NCBI GenBank assembly: GCA_014773175.1
Contig: VXCM01000135.1
Location: 124,001-188,000, forward strand
Direction: 5' to 3'
Length of the DNA stretch: 64,000 bases
Source of the DNA: Lucifuga dentata
Taxonomy: Eukaryota; Chordata; Actinopteri; Ophidiiformes; Bythitidae
The notes beneath the pieces are model-generated. The model was not told the origin of the DNA. It was given only the letters and a program-made list of their open reading frames with translations, and made no database searches. The translations under genes and the position numbers were made by a program. Below, piece by piece: positions 40,619 to 54,823 of the stretch. How positions within the stretch are numbered: position 1 is the stretch's first letter; each line of letters begins with the position of its first letter.

Positions 40619-42911
40619 ATCTATTCTCTGCTCTCAAGTAAGCCTCTGCAAAATCTTCTCATTGTGACAATTTATATCCAAAGTTCACAGCTAATGGAGT
40701 AAAGTTTTTCGTAGTTTAGGCATGTCCTTGAATGTGTCTCTCTTGAAGTGCAGAGAAGTGTGAAGTAGTGCATGTGTAATGAAGGAGGAAGTTTGTCACT
40801 TGCTAGAACTCTGACAAAAACTTGATTATTATGTAAGTATCACAAATCAACCTTGAAGAGCTTGTTTTTCTAGTTCATGTCAGAACTTCCCTCTGCAGCT
40901 GTAACCTCCACTTCTGTTTTTCTTCTTCTGCTACACTCCTCCATTGAAACTAATGGATTATTAGATAATGACTTTGATTTCCATGTAACTGTCCTACAAA
41001 AATTAACCAACTTGAGTGCATTGACTGTGTAATTCAGTCAAATTGTTAACACAAGAAAAAAAAAAAAACAAAGATTACCAAAGGAATGTATCTTGTTTTA
41101 TTATTTTATGATCAATCAGGCATGAGCAGAGAGCAACATCAAGTCTCCAGCAGAGGGTCCCCATTGTATGCACATGAAATAGCATCAGGGCAATGAATAC
41201 TCAAATCCCGATGGAATTATTTACAAAACTATCCACAAGAACACAAATGAAAATAAATAGTTCAAAGACAAAAATATCTACATACCTTAAGAGCATATGT
41301 AGCACATTAACGTTAAATTTAATCTCATCTCACTGACTGTCAAATAACCACACTTCAATGAAAGGCCAAATAGTCTCTGGTTCAAGTACGTGTTGTACTT
41401 CATGATGTTTGCTAAGCATTATATAACCCAGAACATAATGTCTTAAGTGCAAACCCTGTCTTATCTTCCACAGTAATTACATAAATAATTATTTTAAAAG
41501 ATCCCTACTGTTTTGACCCAGATCTGAATCTTACCCAGTGACTATTTTTGGGGGGAAAAAAAAAAAAAAAAAAAAAATTAAAAGCAAGTCTGGTTCTTGC
41601 TGAAATCTCAAACTACAAGCAACATATACAAAGAAAACCTACATGTCATTTGATTGAGTGAGTTGTATTAGCAGGGGACTATTAAGCTGACCTCAAATGT
41701 GCTATAAAGTCACAAAGTGGTTAAAGGGATTTTTTTTTTTACAAATATCTTTCCAAAAATCAGAAAACCAAATATATAAACACTGAAACTTTACAAACAA
41801 GATATAGATATAAAAACTCTACAAGCCATGTTCACAACATAGACTTGGAGTTCTGAGTGCAAAATAAGTCATTTTTCCTAAAATTTGCTTCAGTCGTACT
41901 CCTCCATTAGTGCAATTCATGCAACAAAACTTTTAGTGCTGTCCTGCCATCCATCTTACTGTAGTTAAAGCTACTGGAAATCCAAATTCTTTTAGTCAAG
42001 TGAGGCATTTTTCAAATATATGTAGCTCATACCATGTTTAAATATTATACCCAGTATTTAATATAAAATTTTACCCCCAATTCATAAGTTAAACCTGCTT
42101 AACAATAATGTTTTTGGAAACCACTATTATGACAAGCAACAAATATCCAGTGGTTAGTACAAATTAGTTTCAAAAATTTTGAAAGTTTATTTTAGGAAGT
42201 GGAATGATGGCGCTACAGTAGTGTATGATGGTGCAATCCCTATTACACTGTAAAAGGTGACAAGTTGATCTTACTTTAAAAAATTCAGGAAACCAATTGA
42301 AAAAGGTAAGCAAATATAACTATTAGTCTTAAGTTATGTTTACTTTTTGTCTATTTGAACTTAAGACTATATATATATTTACTTACCCTTTTCAAGGCAA
42401 TCGGTTTCCTAAATTTTTTTGAAGTAAGATCAACTTGTCACATTTTACAGTGTATTCTGATTTCTAAGGAAAACCCCTTTGATGCAATATCTCTTTATGA
42501 ATTCCCCTTTTAGGCAGGAAACCATGATGTCACCTTATTTTACATATCTGTTTCTTATGCTTCTTTGTTGCTGAGTCATTTTTCTACAGTTTGGACAGCT
42601 GTTGACATGAACTTGATTTTCTTTTTTTTTTTAAAGTAAAACTGAAGCCTTCATTGGCAGTGATGTCCCTTCTCTGAAAACAATACTTTCAAATTCAGAT
42701 TCACCCACTGAGGAAAGTGGATCACAACCAGTCTAGTTATGACCATCTAAACATTCCTCCACACTCAGGTATCCCAATCCAAGGCTGTCTATCCAGGACG
42801 GCTGTGAGCGTTAAGAGGGAGGATAGAGGGTTTCAAGTCTCTCGTTGGCTGTCTGGGTACCTTTCCTGAACCTGTCCAGATTGTCCGTGGTCCCCCTCTC
42901 ACGTCCTCATC
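40619..42911. other. NLR upstream region and adamtsl1 3' UTR / intergenic
   Basis: This 2.3-kb stretch separates the NLR start from the ADAMTSL1 stop; both genes run leftwards. The part nearest 42911 must include the ADAMTSL1 3' UTR. It contains a Tc1/mariner-type MITE (42246-42452), an A run at about 41557-41577 and A/T-rich sequence. No open frame or RNA gene is convincing. Confidence 0.5.
42246..42452. mobile_element. Tc1/mariner-type palindromic MITE with TA target duplication
   Basis: The element starts CACTGTAAAAGGTGACAAGT and ends with the reverse complement of a closely similar sequence (ACTTGTCACATTTTACAGTG). It is flanked by TA on both sides (42244-42245 and 42453-42454). The arms of about 80 bp pair imperfectly around a short centre. 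There is no coding capacity. Confidence 0.8.
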
Positions 42912-45900
42912 TCAGGTGTTTCTGCAGGAGCGACAACAGCGGTTCTTAAACTGGGGCAGCGGGCAGAGCTCCAGCTGTCGGACCTTCTCACAGTACCTTG
43001 AGCTGTCTCGACACTCTCCCGCTACAATAAACAGATGATACCATTCACTATCACATTTACTTACAGGTTATTCAAGAGAATAAACGTTTTGAAAGCAACT
43101 TTGCTGGCCAGATACTCAAACCAAAATAACATTTGGGCAAAAAATGCACACAGTAGTAAAAAATGCACACAGCTCGAGCTGGTTTTCAGTCCCGAATTTT
43201 CTTTTAGTTCTTCCTGTCTCACTTATTCACTTGCTGTGCCTATGTGGCATTTAGGGGAAGTTGGAAATCAGAAATGTGCTTACTCCATTTCTCTTTGTGG
43301 TCATGGCATCATGTGGGACTGACAGCAACAAGCAAGTGTTAACAGCTACACAACATCCAACTCTTATTAATCAAAATTAGATTAGCATTTTGGATTTAAT
43401 CTTCCTGTTTTTACCTTTAAAGTTTGGTTGTCAGAGGAAATACAAAAAGTGCCTTTAATATTTCATAATAGAACCTCATGCTATCAACTTGCCATCAATG
43501 CATTTTTATCTCACCTCTTCCACAGGACAAAATATTACACCGCTGCCAGCTTGGTGGGCGTGGAATCCACATGCAGAGAAGTTCACGTGTGGCCTTGCCA
43601 GTTCGACGGTGCACGCAGCTCACCTGGCGCGACTGAAAACCATGCCGTCCACAGGTGGCAGTGCACTGTGTCCACGGGCCTACGTGCCAATACACAGCAC
43701 AAGCCTCTGTGGAGCAATTCTTTAGAGAGCTGGGCCTGCAAAATATGCACAACACAAATGGGTTTCAAGGTTGTCAGATGTTTTCATGGCATCCAATTCC
43801 ATTTGTCATCCAGTGTGGGTTTTTTTGTACATCATCAACGTATTCATACTCTGATATCCAGGTTCTACATTGTAAAATTGTTTACAAAATTAATAATTAG
43901 TTACTAATTATGTGCATGCAATGACCATACTTGCCTTTGGAGTCCACTGCACATTCTGTGTGGGACTTTGCTGCCATTTGTGTCTTGGCAGTAAACATGG
44001 CGGTGCTGTGTGGCCAAAATGGGACCTCCACATTGGCTGTGACACTAAAACAGAGATTTCATCATAATGAGAAGCACATTCAGTTTAATATGAATATATT
44101 TTCTTTCAAGCTACTATCAGGCTTTATCAGCAAAATAGCTTTTAGCTCGTCACTTGCAGCATGTGTATCACTACACGAGTAGTTAAATAGACAAAGAATG
44201 AGGTGTGGACGGTGAACAGCCTTGGTACTTCTACGCCTCCTGAGATTTGTTTCTGGTCAGTATTAAGTGGACTCACCAGTCCCCAGGGAGTAGTTACCCA
44301 TCTTGCACAGGGCAAAAGGTTGCATAATCTGCTGTTAGATGGTTTCTTCCCTGTACCAAGGCAGTGCCGGCTCTCCACCTCGCTGGCCCTGTGCTGTGGA
44401 CCCCTCATGCAGCTGACTCTCCTGCTCTGGGACCCACTTCCACAACTGGCAGAGCATGGCGACCAAGGCGCCACTCCCCACCTGATTTATTAACAGAGGA
44501 CAAGTGAACAATGTCACCTAAAGTTGAATAATTAAAAAAAAAAAAATTCAGTTAAGTTACTCAAGAAAGTGCAGATTCGTGATAGTCTTGAAAGAATCCA
44601 CATAGAACAACAAATCCACACAATGAAATAAAAACTTTTGATCCAAGCAAAAGATGTAGCCTGAGGGATTTTCATGGGGAAACTGGGAATGTGATTAAAA
44701 GAGAGACTGAGAGACAAGACTTGAAACTGGTCTTACCCTGCTGGCAGATGAAAGCCCCATAAAACAAGCTCACTTCACCTGCCTGCATCATTACATTTCA
44801 TGACAATGCTTAGTGCTTTTAAAGTGTCCATATGTATGTGTTATGAATTAAGAGTGTATATTAGATAGAAGGTGTGCGACAAAGTATCTGTCAGTCTGTG
44901 TTGCATATGTGCACGTAATAATTAGGAAACCCACTATTCCAGGTAACAACAGCATAAATAACAGCATAAATATGCAGTAGCAGCAAAGTACCAGAGGTGG
45001 CAGTCTTGTCCGTGGCAAAGCTCAGCTGACTGGCTGCTGTTCCTCTGCTCAGAGCAAATGGAACCACAGTTTCTTTTTTTACCACCTGAAAATACAATAA
45101 AGAGAGCATGTGGTCTATGTGGTCCTGGATATTGGCAAAAATCAAAATGGAAAACTTGCTCCAAGAAGAACCCTAAAATGAATTCTCCAACTTGTTTTAA
45201 ATACTGTGTCTTTGCAAAAACAATTGATTTTGAAAGATTAGGGGATTTTGGCAAAATAACAGGAAAACTAAAATATGGCTTTATATTTTGGAAAATGGTC
45301 AGTTGCGTTAACATGTATTAGGCTTAAACATGCAAAATCACTAGTATGGTCCTTTAAACTAATTGTTAACTCGAATTATGGTTTAGTTAAATAACATTTG
45401 CGAAAAGTTTCTGCATATGAGTATCTACCTGAAATGTGCAGCCAAGACGACAGAGCGTTGGATCCCAGACGGTTCCTGGCAGTGCAGGTGTACAAACCCT
45501 CATCCATCTTGCTTGGAGACTGGATCCTAAGTGAGCCGGTGGGCAACAGGTCTACTCTGCCGCCACAAAGACAAAACAGAATATAAGCCATTTCTTTCAC
45601 AAACAGCTCAGCTCATCAAAGTGATATGCAAGGAGTCACTCTCACCTGTTGTTATAGTGCAATTCTTTTCTATTCTTTGTCCAGGTTAGGATTGGCTCAG
45701 GGTTCCCCAACGCCTCACACCTCAGCTCCAAACTGGCAACTTGTTTCTGCAGCACAATTGGCATTCCCACATTAACGACAATCTCAGACGATGATGTCGC
45801 AATGACCTTCCTGGGTCTCTGGATTATCGCTGGACTTCTTGGCCTGCTTGTGTGGGTTTTGATGTTCGGTTTGTAAAGGAGGGGCCCTTGCATGGAAGAT

Positions 45901-48900
45901 TCTGCGCTTTCCGGAGGGTGAAGAGTAGACTCATTGTTTTCACCTTGTGTCACGGTGAGCTCATTGAGCAATTTAGCAATGAGTTGTTCAGCCTGTGGTC
46001 CTCCGAGGCCTTCGGAGAGGTTGTGTGTGATCTCATCCAGTCTGTGGGTATCGGCGATGAGTACAAGGGAGCCGGAAAGTTCTGAGCTTCCTCTCTCATC
46101 TTCCAGGGTCGACCTGTTCTTTTCACTGGAGTGTGATTTATCATTGATGTCCTTTTCATCTTGAACAGAGCCTTTGAGTTTGAGCAAACGCTCGACGATG
46201 CTGTCATATCGGTTGAGGGAGAAACGTAGCTCCTGAAATCTTTCTCCTGTTGAGGCCACATCTGGCTGGACTCCACATCTGGCTGGACTCTGTCTGTCTG
46301 GGAGGAGCCATGACTCTGCTACCTCTGGCACAGAGATCTTCTGCTTGCTGCCAATGATCTGCAGGATAAAAGTTTCCCGTGCCTGGCCTGCAATGCATGT
46401 GTAGATCCCAGCATCAGATGCGCGGAGCTGCTGAATCTTGATGTATCCTAGTGAGGTTATGGAAAGGTGTGGCAGGCTGACTAGGGGCCTCCCCTCTTTC
46501 AGCCATCGGATATGGCCCTTCCGGAAGTGGCGAGTTGGGCAGCGAAGGACCACAGTTGTCCAGGGAAGAAGATAGGCATAACCTCCCACCACCACCTGCA
46601 ACTTTTTGCCCTTCCTCCACTGGATATAAACCTTCCTTTGGGCCAATATGGTGGGGTCAGGCTTGACAACCTCTACTGTGACAGTCTCTGTAATGAAAAT
46701 GAATAGTCTAAGAGAACAGCGTCATTGTTATTTTGTACTAATTTCCTCCCCTGTGCAGTGCAGCTGAACTAAATGGAGCCAAACAGAGTGTCTCTTACTC
46801 TCACAGAGCCTGAGGGAACACGGCCGGATGCCGGTGGGCCGAGTCTTCAGGGGACAATTCTCAGGATCCATGGTCCAATATTGCCCATCCTCTCCTTGTT
46901 TCCTGCAGACCGACTGTAGTCTCTGAACGCCATGTCCACAGGTCACTGAACACTAGAAGATAAATGAACATGATATGAATATGATCAGACCCACTGGAGG
47001 AGTTACTGTAAATAAGTAGGCTGATCCCAGGTAGAAAGAAAGAAAGGCTACCTGGGACCAGTCAGTTTTAGCCCATTCAGGTGGGCACTCTTTTTTGGCA
47101 CAGGACTGCTGGTTTGCGGGTCTCTTGGAAGCGCAAAAGGTCTCAGGGAGCTCCAGCATGCTGCCGTCTGCCAGCCGCTGTTTGCACAGGACTGCCCTCC
47201 TCTGGAATCCACCACCACAGCTCTGGGAGCACTGCAGCCATAAAAAAGCCAAACATGGGTTTAGATAAGCAATGTGTACTTTGGACAATTAATCTATCTT
47301 TCCTGATGGGAGTCTTACCTGTCCCCAGTCACGTGAATCCCACGCAGGAGGGCAGTCAAAGCGGTTGCATGCTTGGACAGGACTGGGCTTGGGGGTGTGA
47401 CATTCTGTGTCTCTCAAAATCTCTGTCTGGTTGCTATCCCTAGAGGGCTGGTGGGTGCAAGCCACGGTACGGGTCATCAGTCCAACTCCACAGGTAGCAG
47501 AGCATGAACTCCATATACCTGTTTCCCACCTGTGAATATGATATTTACAATCATCTTTTATCATTTTATATCATAGCTACAGGTTTATCAAACCAGTAAT
47601 TCTGTAATCCTCAAGGCAGATATGCAATGCGAGCTTTTCTTGAGAAATGACTTCACCACCAGATTTCAGTTTGCCATTGATATATCAGTTATTATCCCTG
47701 ACAACTTCCTGACTAATCAGTGTACTTCATCATATGTATACATACTGTACACATGCAGACTATTATCTAGCCAGCAAAGAGTGCAGTCAGGAAATGCAGG
47801 CCTATTACTTGATATTTTTGTTGATCTCCTGACAGGACACTCTTACAGTTATATAAATGTGTAAATTCATGAAAGTGAATACGAGTGAAAATGAAAATTC
47901 AAGGGGCCAAAGCCAGGCAAGTTTATATTAAATCTCCTATTCAACAGTTTGATATTTGAGAAATCTCTCTGGCATACATGTCTTAACCCATATTTTCTCA
48001 TAACTCTTGGAATATAAATTAATGCATATCAATATTTTTGGTGTACTGAGTTGTTCAACATGGTTTTAAGATGATCAATCCAGCATCAAAGTTTTCTGAG
48101 AGTATTCCAATCTTGCAAATGCTGCAGCATGTATCTAAGAACATCTAAAGATGACACCCACTCTATTTCTTGCTTGACAGATTAACCAATATTTCAAAAC
48201 TATTCATATTTACACAAGGGTCCAGGGACTGAGGAGAATTTGGAATGAAGCTTGTTTCTGCACCAGTATTATACTCAAAGCCAAATCCTATAGCTGCTTC
48301 CCTTCAGAGGGAACAGTATCCAAAGAGTGTAGCTTAATATGGGAGGGTGAGGAGGCCTCTGGGAGGGAGTAAAGGGCCAAAGGAAACAAGCCCAATACAG
48401 AGTTTGTTGTGCCTGAAAACAAGACTCAAGGCCTGGAAAAACAGGCAAGGCCAGGCTGCAAGCCTCTGGGTTTTCTGACAAGAGTGTGAGTGGTGGAATA
48501 CCGACACTACGCATGGTGTTAACTTGAAACGTGTGGCCTACCGCAAAATCCACTCACCATTTCGCCACGACTCAGATGTATTAAACAACATGCTATTATA
48601 CTGTTTAATGGTATAGATATTTCATCTTAAGATTTATGTGTGTGGAATTTTAATGTTTTACACACAAAAAAATAAAGAGATGAAGAACTTCTGCTATATT
48701 TCCTGCACACTGCATGGCCCTCTCTGCACATCCAAAGTTATTCCCAATAGACGACAGATTAACCAAAGAGCTATAGAAATAATTTGATTAAAACCACAAT
48801 AATGTAGACAACTTCTTCAATAAACTAGAATCAGAATGCTGTAATAAACAGCATTTTCCAATAAATTTCAATGTTGCTTTATAATTGCTGCTGCAATTAC

Positions 48901-51900
48901 AAGGCAAGATTGAAATTTCATAAATACATATTCACAGTCTGCAGAGAATGATTTAGATATTTAAGTGACTCCCAAATTTTTGCTAGCACCATAAGGTCAC
49001 ATGATGGGCACATTTTTATTTTATATATTTTGTATTTTATATATATTTTGATGACTTCATGTCCTAGCATTTAGCATTTACAATTCTTTTACATTCTCTG
49101 GGGAACCGTGGTTGAGTCATGACTGAAAAACCTGCTTTATATATTATTCTCAAACATTCTGAAAGTATTAGTCTTGTAATGCATGACTACTAAAGGTCAC
49201 AGCTAATACAATGCTATAAGAAGGCAAAGAGATACTGTTTGCTTTAGTAGATTTCTGAGAGGAACCCTAGCTACAGCAGCAGTTGGCCTCCCACATTATT
49301 GCACTGTCAAGGCAACTAAAACTTCTTGAAAAAGTTCTTCCTCAATGCATAAGATGGACAAGGATGGTTTTATGTCTGAGCTTTGCAGTTATAACCACAC
49401 CAACATCTGATCCCTACTGTTTCTGATTCGGACTAGATTTCACAAGCTGTCCCACTGGCTTCATTTCCTGCTCCCGGTGATACAACAATCCATCTCTGTC
49501 ATTCTGTTTCAGTATCACTTGGACTCAGATGGCCTAAATGGTGATTTAATTGGCCCCAGTGGTTTAAGTTGAGAGGGATAATGTAATGGATTAGAAGGAT
49601 TTCAGTCTCTTTTGTACACAGTCAATGATTAGTAGACATTAACTGATTCAATTGGGCTGATACGTGTTTTTTGAAATGTTAAGTAGTTGCAGGTGTAGGA
49701 TACAGGCACATATACAGTATATTAGCTCTCTCAGACATACAGTTCCAGCTCCATACATCACGCATTTTCATATTTTAATATGTTCTTTTGGAGTGCAGCC
49801 AAACCTGTCTTCCAAAAAAACAAGTTTTCTCCCTCTTTTCTTTCTTCTTTATCCATCAATCAAACCCTTTATAATGTTAATGCGCAAATCATTTTAAAGA
49901 ATGACGTAGGTGTGGGTCTCACCTGGGTGGGCAGGGCTGAGTGTTGCAGTCCTGGAGAAGTTGTGGTGGCCGGCGGGAGCTGACACACATGTTCTGCTCG
50001 GCTGCCTCCCTGGTCTGCTTGTTCAGACAGATCACCACAGCTTCCTGCACCCCTGGGCGACACGGCACCATGAAGTCACATGTTACACCAAATGACTGAA
50101 TCTACTTAGAACAAATGTCTTTCAGGGCAGCAGTACAGATAAACTAAGGACCATACCGGTGATTTTTGCATGTTTGAGTCCAATAGATACTACCTGCTTA
50201 AATGCTGTTACTGACAGCCGTTTTCCAAAACATAAAACCGTATTTTAGTTTTAGTGTTATTTTGCAAAATCTACTAATCTTTCAAAATCAAATGTTCAGA
50301 TGATACACTTAAAATTCAGTGTTTCACCTGCCAACATTTACATCTGAATGTAGAAGCCAGGGTTGCTTGAATTTCTCAGTAAAAGCTGTCTTCTCCTGGG
50401 ACTATATTTCCAGGCGGAGACACACATTCTTCCATGTTAAATTAAATTAAGCAAATTCGACAAAAAAGTAAGAATGACGTTTTGTCTCGACAAGTTGATT
50501 TTTATAATGTACTGGAATGAACTGAAACCAATGACTGCCTGGAAGGTAGGAAAATCAAATCTAAAATGTGCTGCTCCAATAGTATATTTTGGAAAATGTA
50601 ACATGTACACAGGCTGTTTTTACTGGGCTCAAACATGCAAAATCCCTTTAAATGTCTGTTACTTACACATTAACACGCTCATAGAATGTTGCAAGCAGAC
50701 ATTGCATTGAAACAACCCAGATATTAATGAAAGCAGCCAGTAGATTTATCTAATGGGGCACCACGACTGACTCGAGTTCTGTCCTGAACTGTGGATAAAC
50801 TTTAAGGGTGTGATGTCAGGTCATGTTAAAAGCAATGTAACATAAATCTCTGCGTCTGCTTCTAATGTTAGCGACAATAACAGTGAAACATGCACTTCAA
50901 AAGCCATGGTGGTGTGATGGTCCACAGGAGCGCAGCCCTCAGGGTGTGTATGTGACATCTGATACTGGTTTCTAATCATCCCCGAATGGGAGTTTGTTGG
51001 GTTTGGGAGACAGAGACACACACACACACACACACACACACACAAGCCCACGCCCATGAGCTGCAATGATGTTTCACATGCTCATTGAGACATTAACACA
51101 CATACACAATGCAGGCATACAAGCTTGGATGTGGAGGTTGGGAGATTAAAGCAAGACCAAACTCATGTTGGCAGGGTGTTTAGGAAAGCCGTCTCTGCCT
51201 GGAGCGGCATTCATTGCTGCTGTGAGAGCAGGCAATGTATGACCTTTAGGGTTAAACTTGGTATTCCATCCATTATCATTTAATATCATATAACTTCTAC
51301 TTCAAAGCCCACACTGGCACGACTTGGCTTTAGTTAGTCATCCACTGACATAATATCAGCAGTTATTGCTGTTTTATTATAACAACTCACACAGTCACTG
51401 TTGCTTAAAGAGAGAGCTTTGGTTACAAGAATTATGATGTATTTAAACTAGTCAATCTGTATCAAACACGATTTTGTGATATGTATGATTTAAAATTAGA
51501 CTGGCTAGACAAGGTAGGATTACCAGCTTTTGAGCCCCAGACCCCCAGGGGCCCAAAAAGTTGTGACTTTGTTCAGAATAAGCACAACTGAATTACAGTA
51601 TCAACTACAATCATAGGTGCAATAAGAGGGACTGACATTATGATCTAGTCATGTCACTTTTATGAATCAGCAAGGCAGCAATGAGCCGTACCTCCCCTAC
51701 ATCTCTCTGAGCATTCGGTAAACCCCTCATACTCCCAGTCGTGTAGTTCCTCTCTTTGGGGTGTCTTGACCTCCTCTTCCTCCTCCTCTTCGCCTNCTCC
51801 CAGTCGTGTAGTTCCTCTCTTTGGGGTGTCTTGACCTCCTCTTCCTCCTCCTCTTCGCCTTCTCTTCCTTGAAGAGATCTTCCTTGATCTTGTGCACCAG

Positions 51901-54779
51901 AGCAAGGGGCGCGGTAGCAGGGCTGGCTCGTGGCAGGTTTGACCCCCTCGCATTCATCATCAGGAAGGTCAACCACTGTCTGGGAGAAGGACAGCAACAC
52001 CTGGCACTTGGCGGTGCGTTGCTGGATCCCGGCACCACATGTCCTGCTGCAAGCCTGCCAGGGCCCAGGGATGAACCTAGAGATGAAAACCAAGAATGTT
52101 TAGATATACAGTATCTATACATAAAGTTTACTTTACATACAAAAAAACCTAACAAATGCATATACAATCAGAAATTCTTCTGATGTGGATTTGAGACAGA
52201 ATACCTGCAAGCCTTGACTGCTGATGGGAGCATTGTGATAGCAAGTTGCAGGTTTTTAGCATTTCCCTCCGCCTGACACAGATTTTAGTCATTTGCTACT
52301 CAGTTCATAAACTGACAAAGTATTTATAAAAATCCAGTCTGGCTGCGGTTAATTGAACAGTTGAACAGCTGTGAAGCATTACAGTCAGCTATTCTTGGAT
52401 AAACGGCTTTGAAGCGCATCCTTCCTCATCTTTAGAAAGGGATCAAGAGGGGAAATACTTGCAGATCACTGGCATTGGTGAATGCCTGAAGGCCTGCTGT
52501 CATGACTGGGTGAGAGATACAGTGTCCAGAAACAGAGATGTCAGCACGTTAATAGCTTTGGGATGTATAGAATAGCATAAAAGAAATAATAAAATGGAAA
52601 ATCACGGGAGCATGAGAGAAAGAGATGTCTGAATCCTAGTTGATCTTTGTATCTTTTGGATTAAACCAATACCCTCAATGCAAAACTAACTTTATAGGGA
52701 ATAAAATCAGCTCTTTGAAGGATATAGAGCAGGAAATCTACTTCATACTCATAATGGTTCAATATTTAGATATGATTAGGCATACCATGAAAGCCCTGAA
52801 AGCTTCTGGATGGCAACCCTGGCTCAAATATCAACTTTTATAACCCTACAACTTTCAGCTTTCATGAAGCTGATGATTTGTAACAGCTGATAAATGTTCT
52901 GCTATGGGCTTTGATTTGTCATGTTTCTTTGTTGCAGATCTAGTTTTGTCTTTGGGTCAAGTTTTTCAGATATTACCCTTCCCATATTTAATAATTTTGA
53001 GGTTGTTTTTACCAGTACACCTGGTCAAATTTGGTTTCTGGAACTCTCTTTCCATGAAAACATACAAAAAAATGTCTTGAAGCTGTGGCTAATTTTAAAC
53101 GTGTTCTAAAAAGCCTTTTGAAAGATCACCATCATCATCGTTTAGACATCTGTACCCTAGAGCCATTTATTTTAGTCTTTTTCAATACAGTGTTCTGTTA
53201 TTCTCTTTTAATCCCCCTAAAAGCAGGGCATAACTTTGGTGCCGTGTTTATGACATCACTACCAAACTTAAATCATGGAATGTGAGCAAAGTTAACAAGC
53301 AAACCCACAGCAATGTTTATCTTCATGGGTATTAAAATGCATGTTACTCGTGCCAATTAAATTTCCAACAATCAAAATACATCGTTTACATATGGTGATG
53401 GGAAGGTGAAAAATGGTCAAAATGAGAAACATAACATGGATTTGTTGGGTGTAAAGGTGGGGGTACAAAAAAGTCTAAACGTGAATTTCTTTCCACATCC
53501 TTTTACATCCTTAACCTTGCTGCATATGGGAGGCAGATATTGCTGTTTGCTAGTGAGTGGCAGCTTACACAGATATTTATGTGCTTCTAGAGAAAAGACA
53601 TGCTTTTTTTCCCCACTAGAACAAAAAATCACGTTTTGGCACTGATCATCTCTCGCTCTCTCTCACTCCAAAGATAAGTCAGAGAAAGATGTTTTGACCT
53701 GGCTTACATGGTTGCTAATACAAGTCATGCAAGACAATGGGTTGAGTCCAAATGTTGTCCATCTTCATTGGACAGCCTTTATTATTCAATGCATATGTGG
53801 GGTAAAAACATCTGAGGCTTTCTGAAGTAATGCTGGTAGCCAGTGACTTAACAGTCCACTGTTTTCCAAAAGGTTTGTTTTTTTAGCTTTCATCTTCGCC
53901 TTTTACCTTAAATAACCTCAAACAGTGTAGGTCTGACATGGCAAACTTTCATTGAAGCAGTATATCTATATGACTTTACTGGGGGCTAAGAATGCTTCTC
54001 TGACTGCCTTGATAAAATTGCTCTGCCAGCACATGTGACCACCATTTGACATCTTACACAGGTGTGGAAAGAGACATGCGCATAAATCTGTGCATATTTT
54101 GACAAATGTCAAAATGAAAGGGGAGTTGCAGCTGCACATTCTGACCTCAAGTTGATGAAAATGGCTGTGGACATGAACACAACTATGATATTGTAGAGAT
54201 TTAATGGCAACACCAGGCCCTGTCTGCCTCAATTTCAGCTCCAGGTAAATCTTAAGGTTGAGATTGTGAAAGGTGTTGTTGAAAAAGCATATGAGGGACT
54301 GCCTTTTGCTTCGTTACCCCCGCAGAGTGATAGTATTNGTGTTGTTGAAAAAGCATATGAGGGACTGCCTTTTGCTTCGTTACCCCCGCAGAGTGATAGT
54401 ATTTCTGTAAAGTGGAAATCTTCTGTTGTAAATCTCCATTATTTTTCCGGGTAGTGATCCTGTAGAATCTAGGATAGCTTTAACAGTTGCTGTAGTTGTG
54501 TTTTTCCACCTAAATTACTGCAAGGCCCTAACACATGATGGTTTCAACAGAAACATTCACCTCGGACTATAAAAAACTCTTCAAACCTGGGTAACAACTG
54601 AACTGCGTGAGTATTAAGAAAAAAACCTGGCGAGAAGATTTGCAGAGAGCGAGGCAGCCGTGACTGGTTCTGCAGGTCGACAGGACAGAGGAAGCCAAAA
54701 TGTGTTTGGCTTGATATACAGTATAGTTTTATGCAATGCTCCTCTATAGCACAGTTCCTTCTCAACTCTCTTCAATACA

Positions 54780-54823
<44 letters not shown>

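Noticed and set aside
51660..52167. Alternative minus-strand frames giving Lys/Arg-rich or duplicated [10 protein letters not shown] proteins
   Set aside because: These arise from reading through the artificial 64-bp duplication and the N at 51796. The phase-consistent exon is 320 bp.
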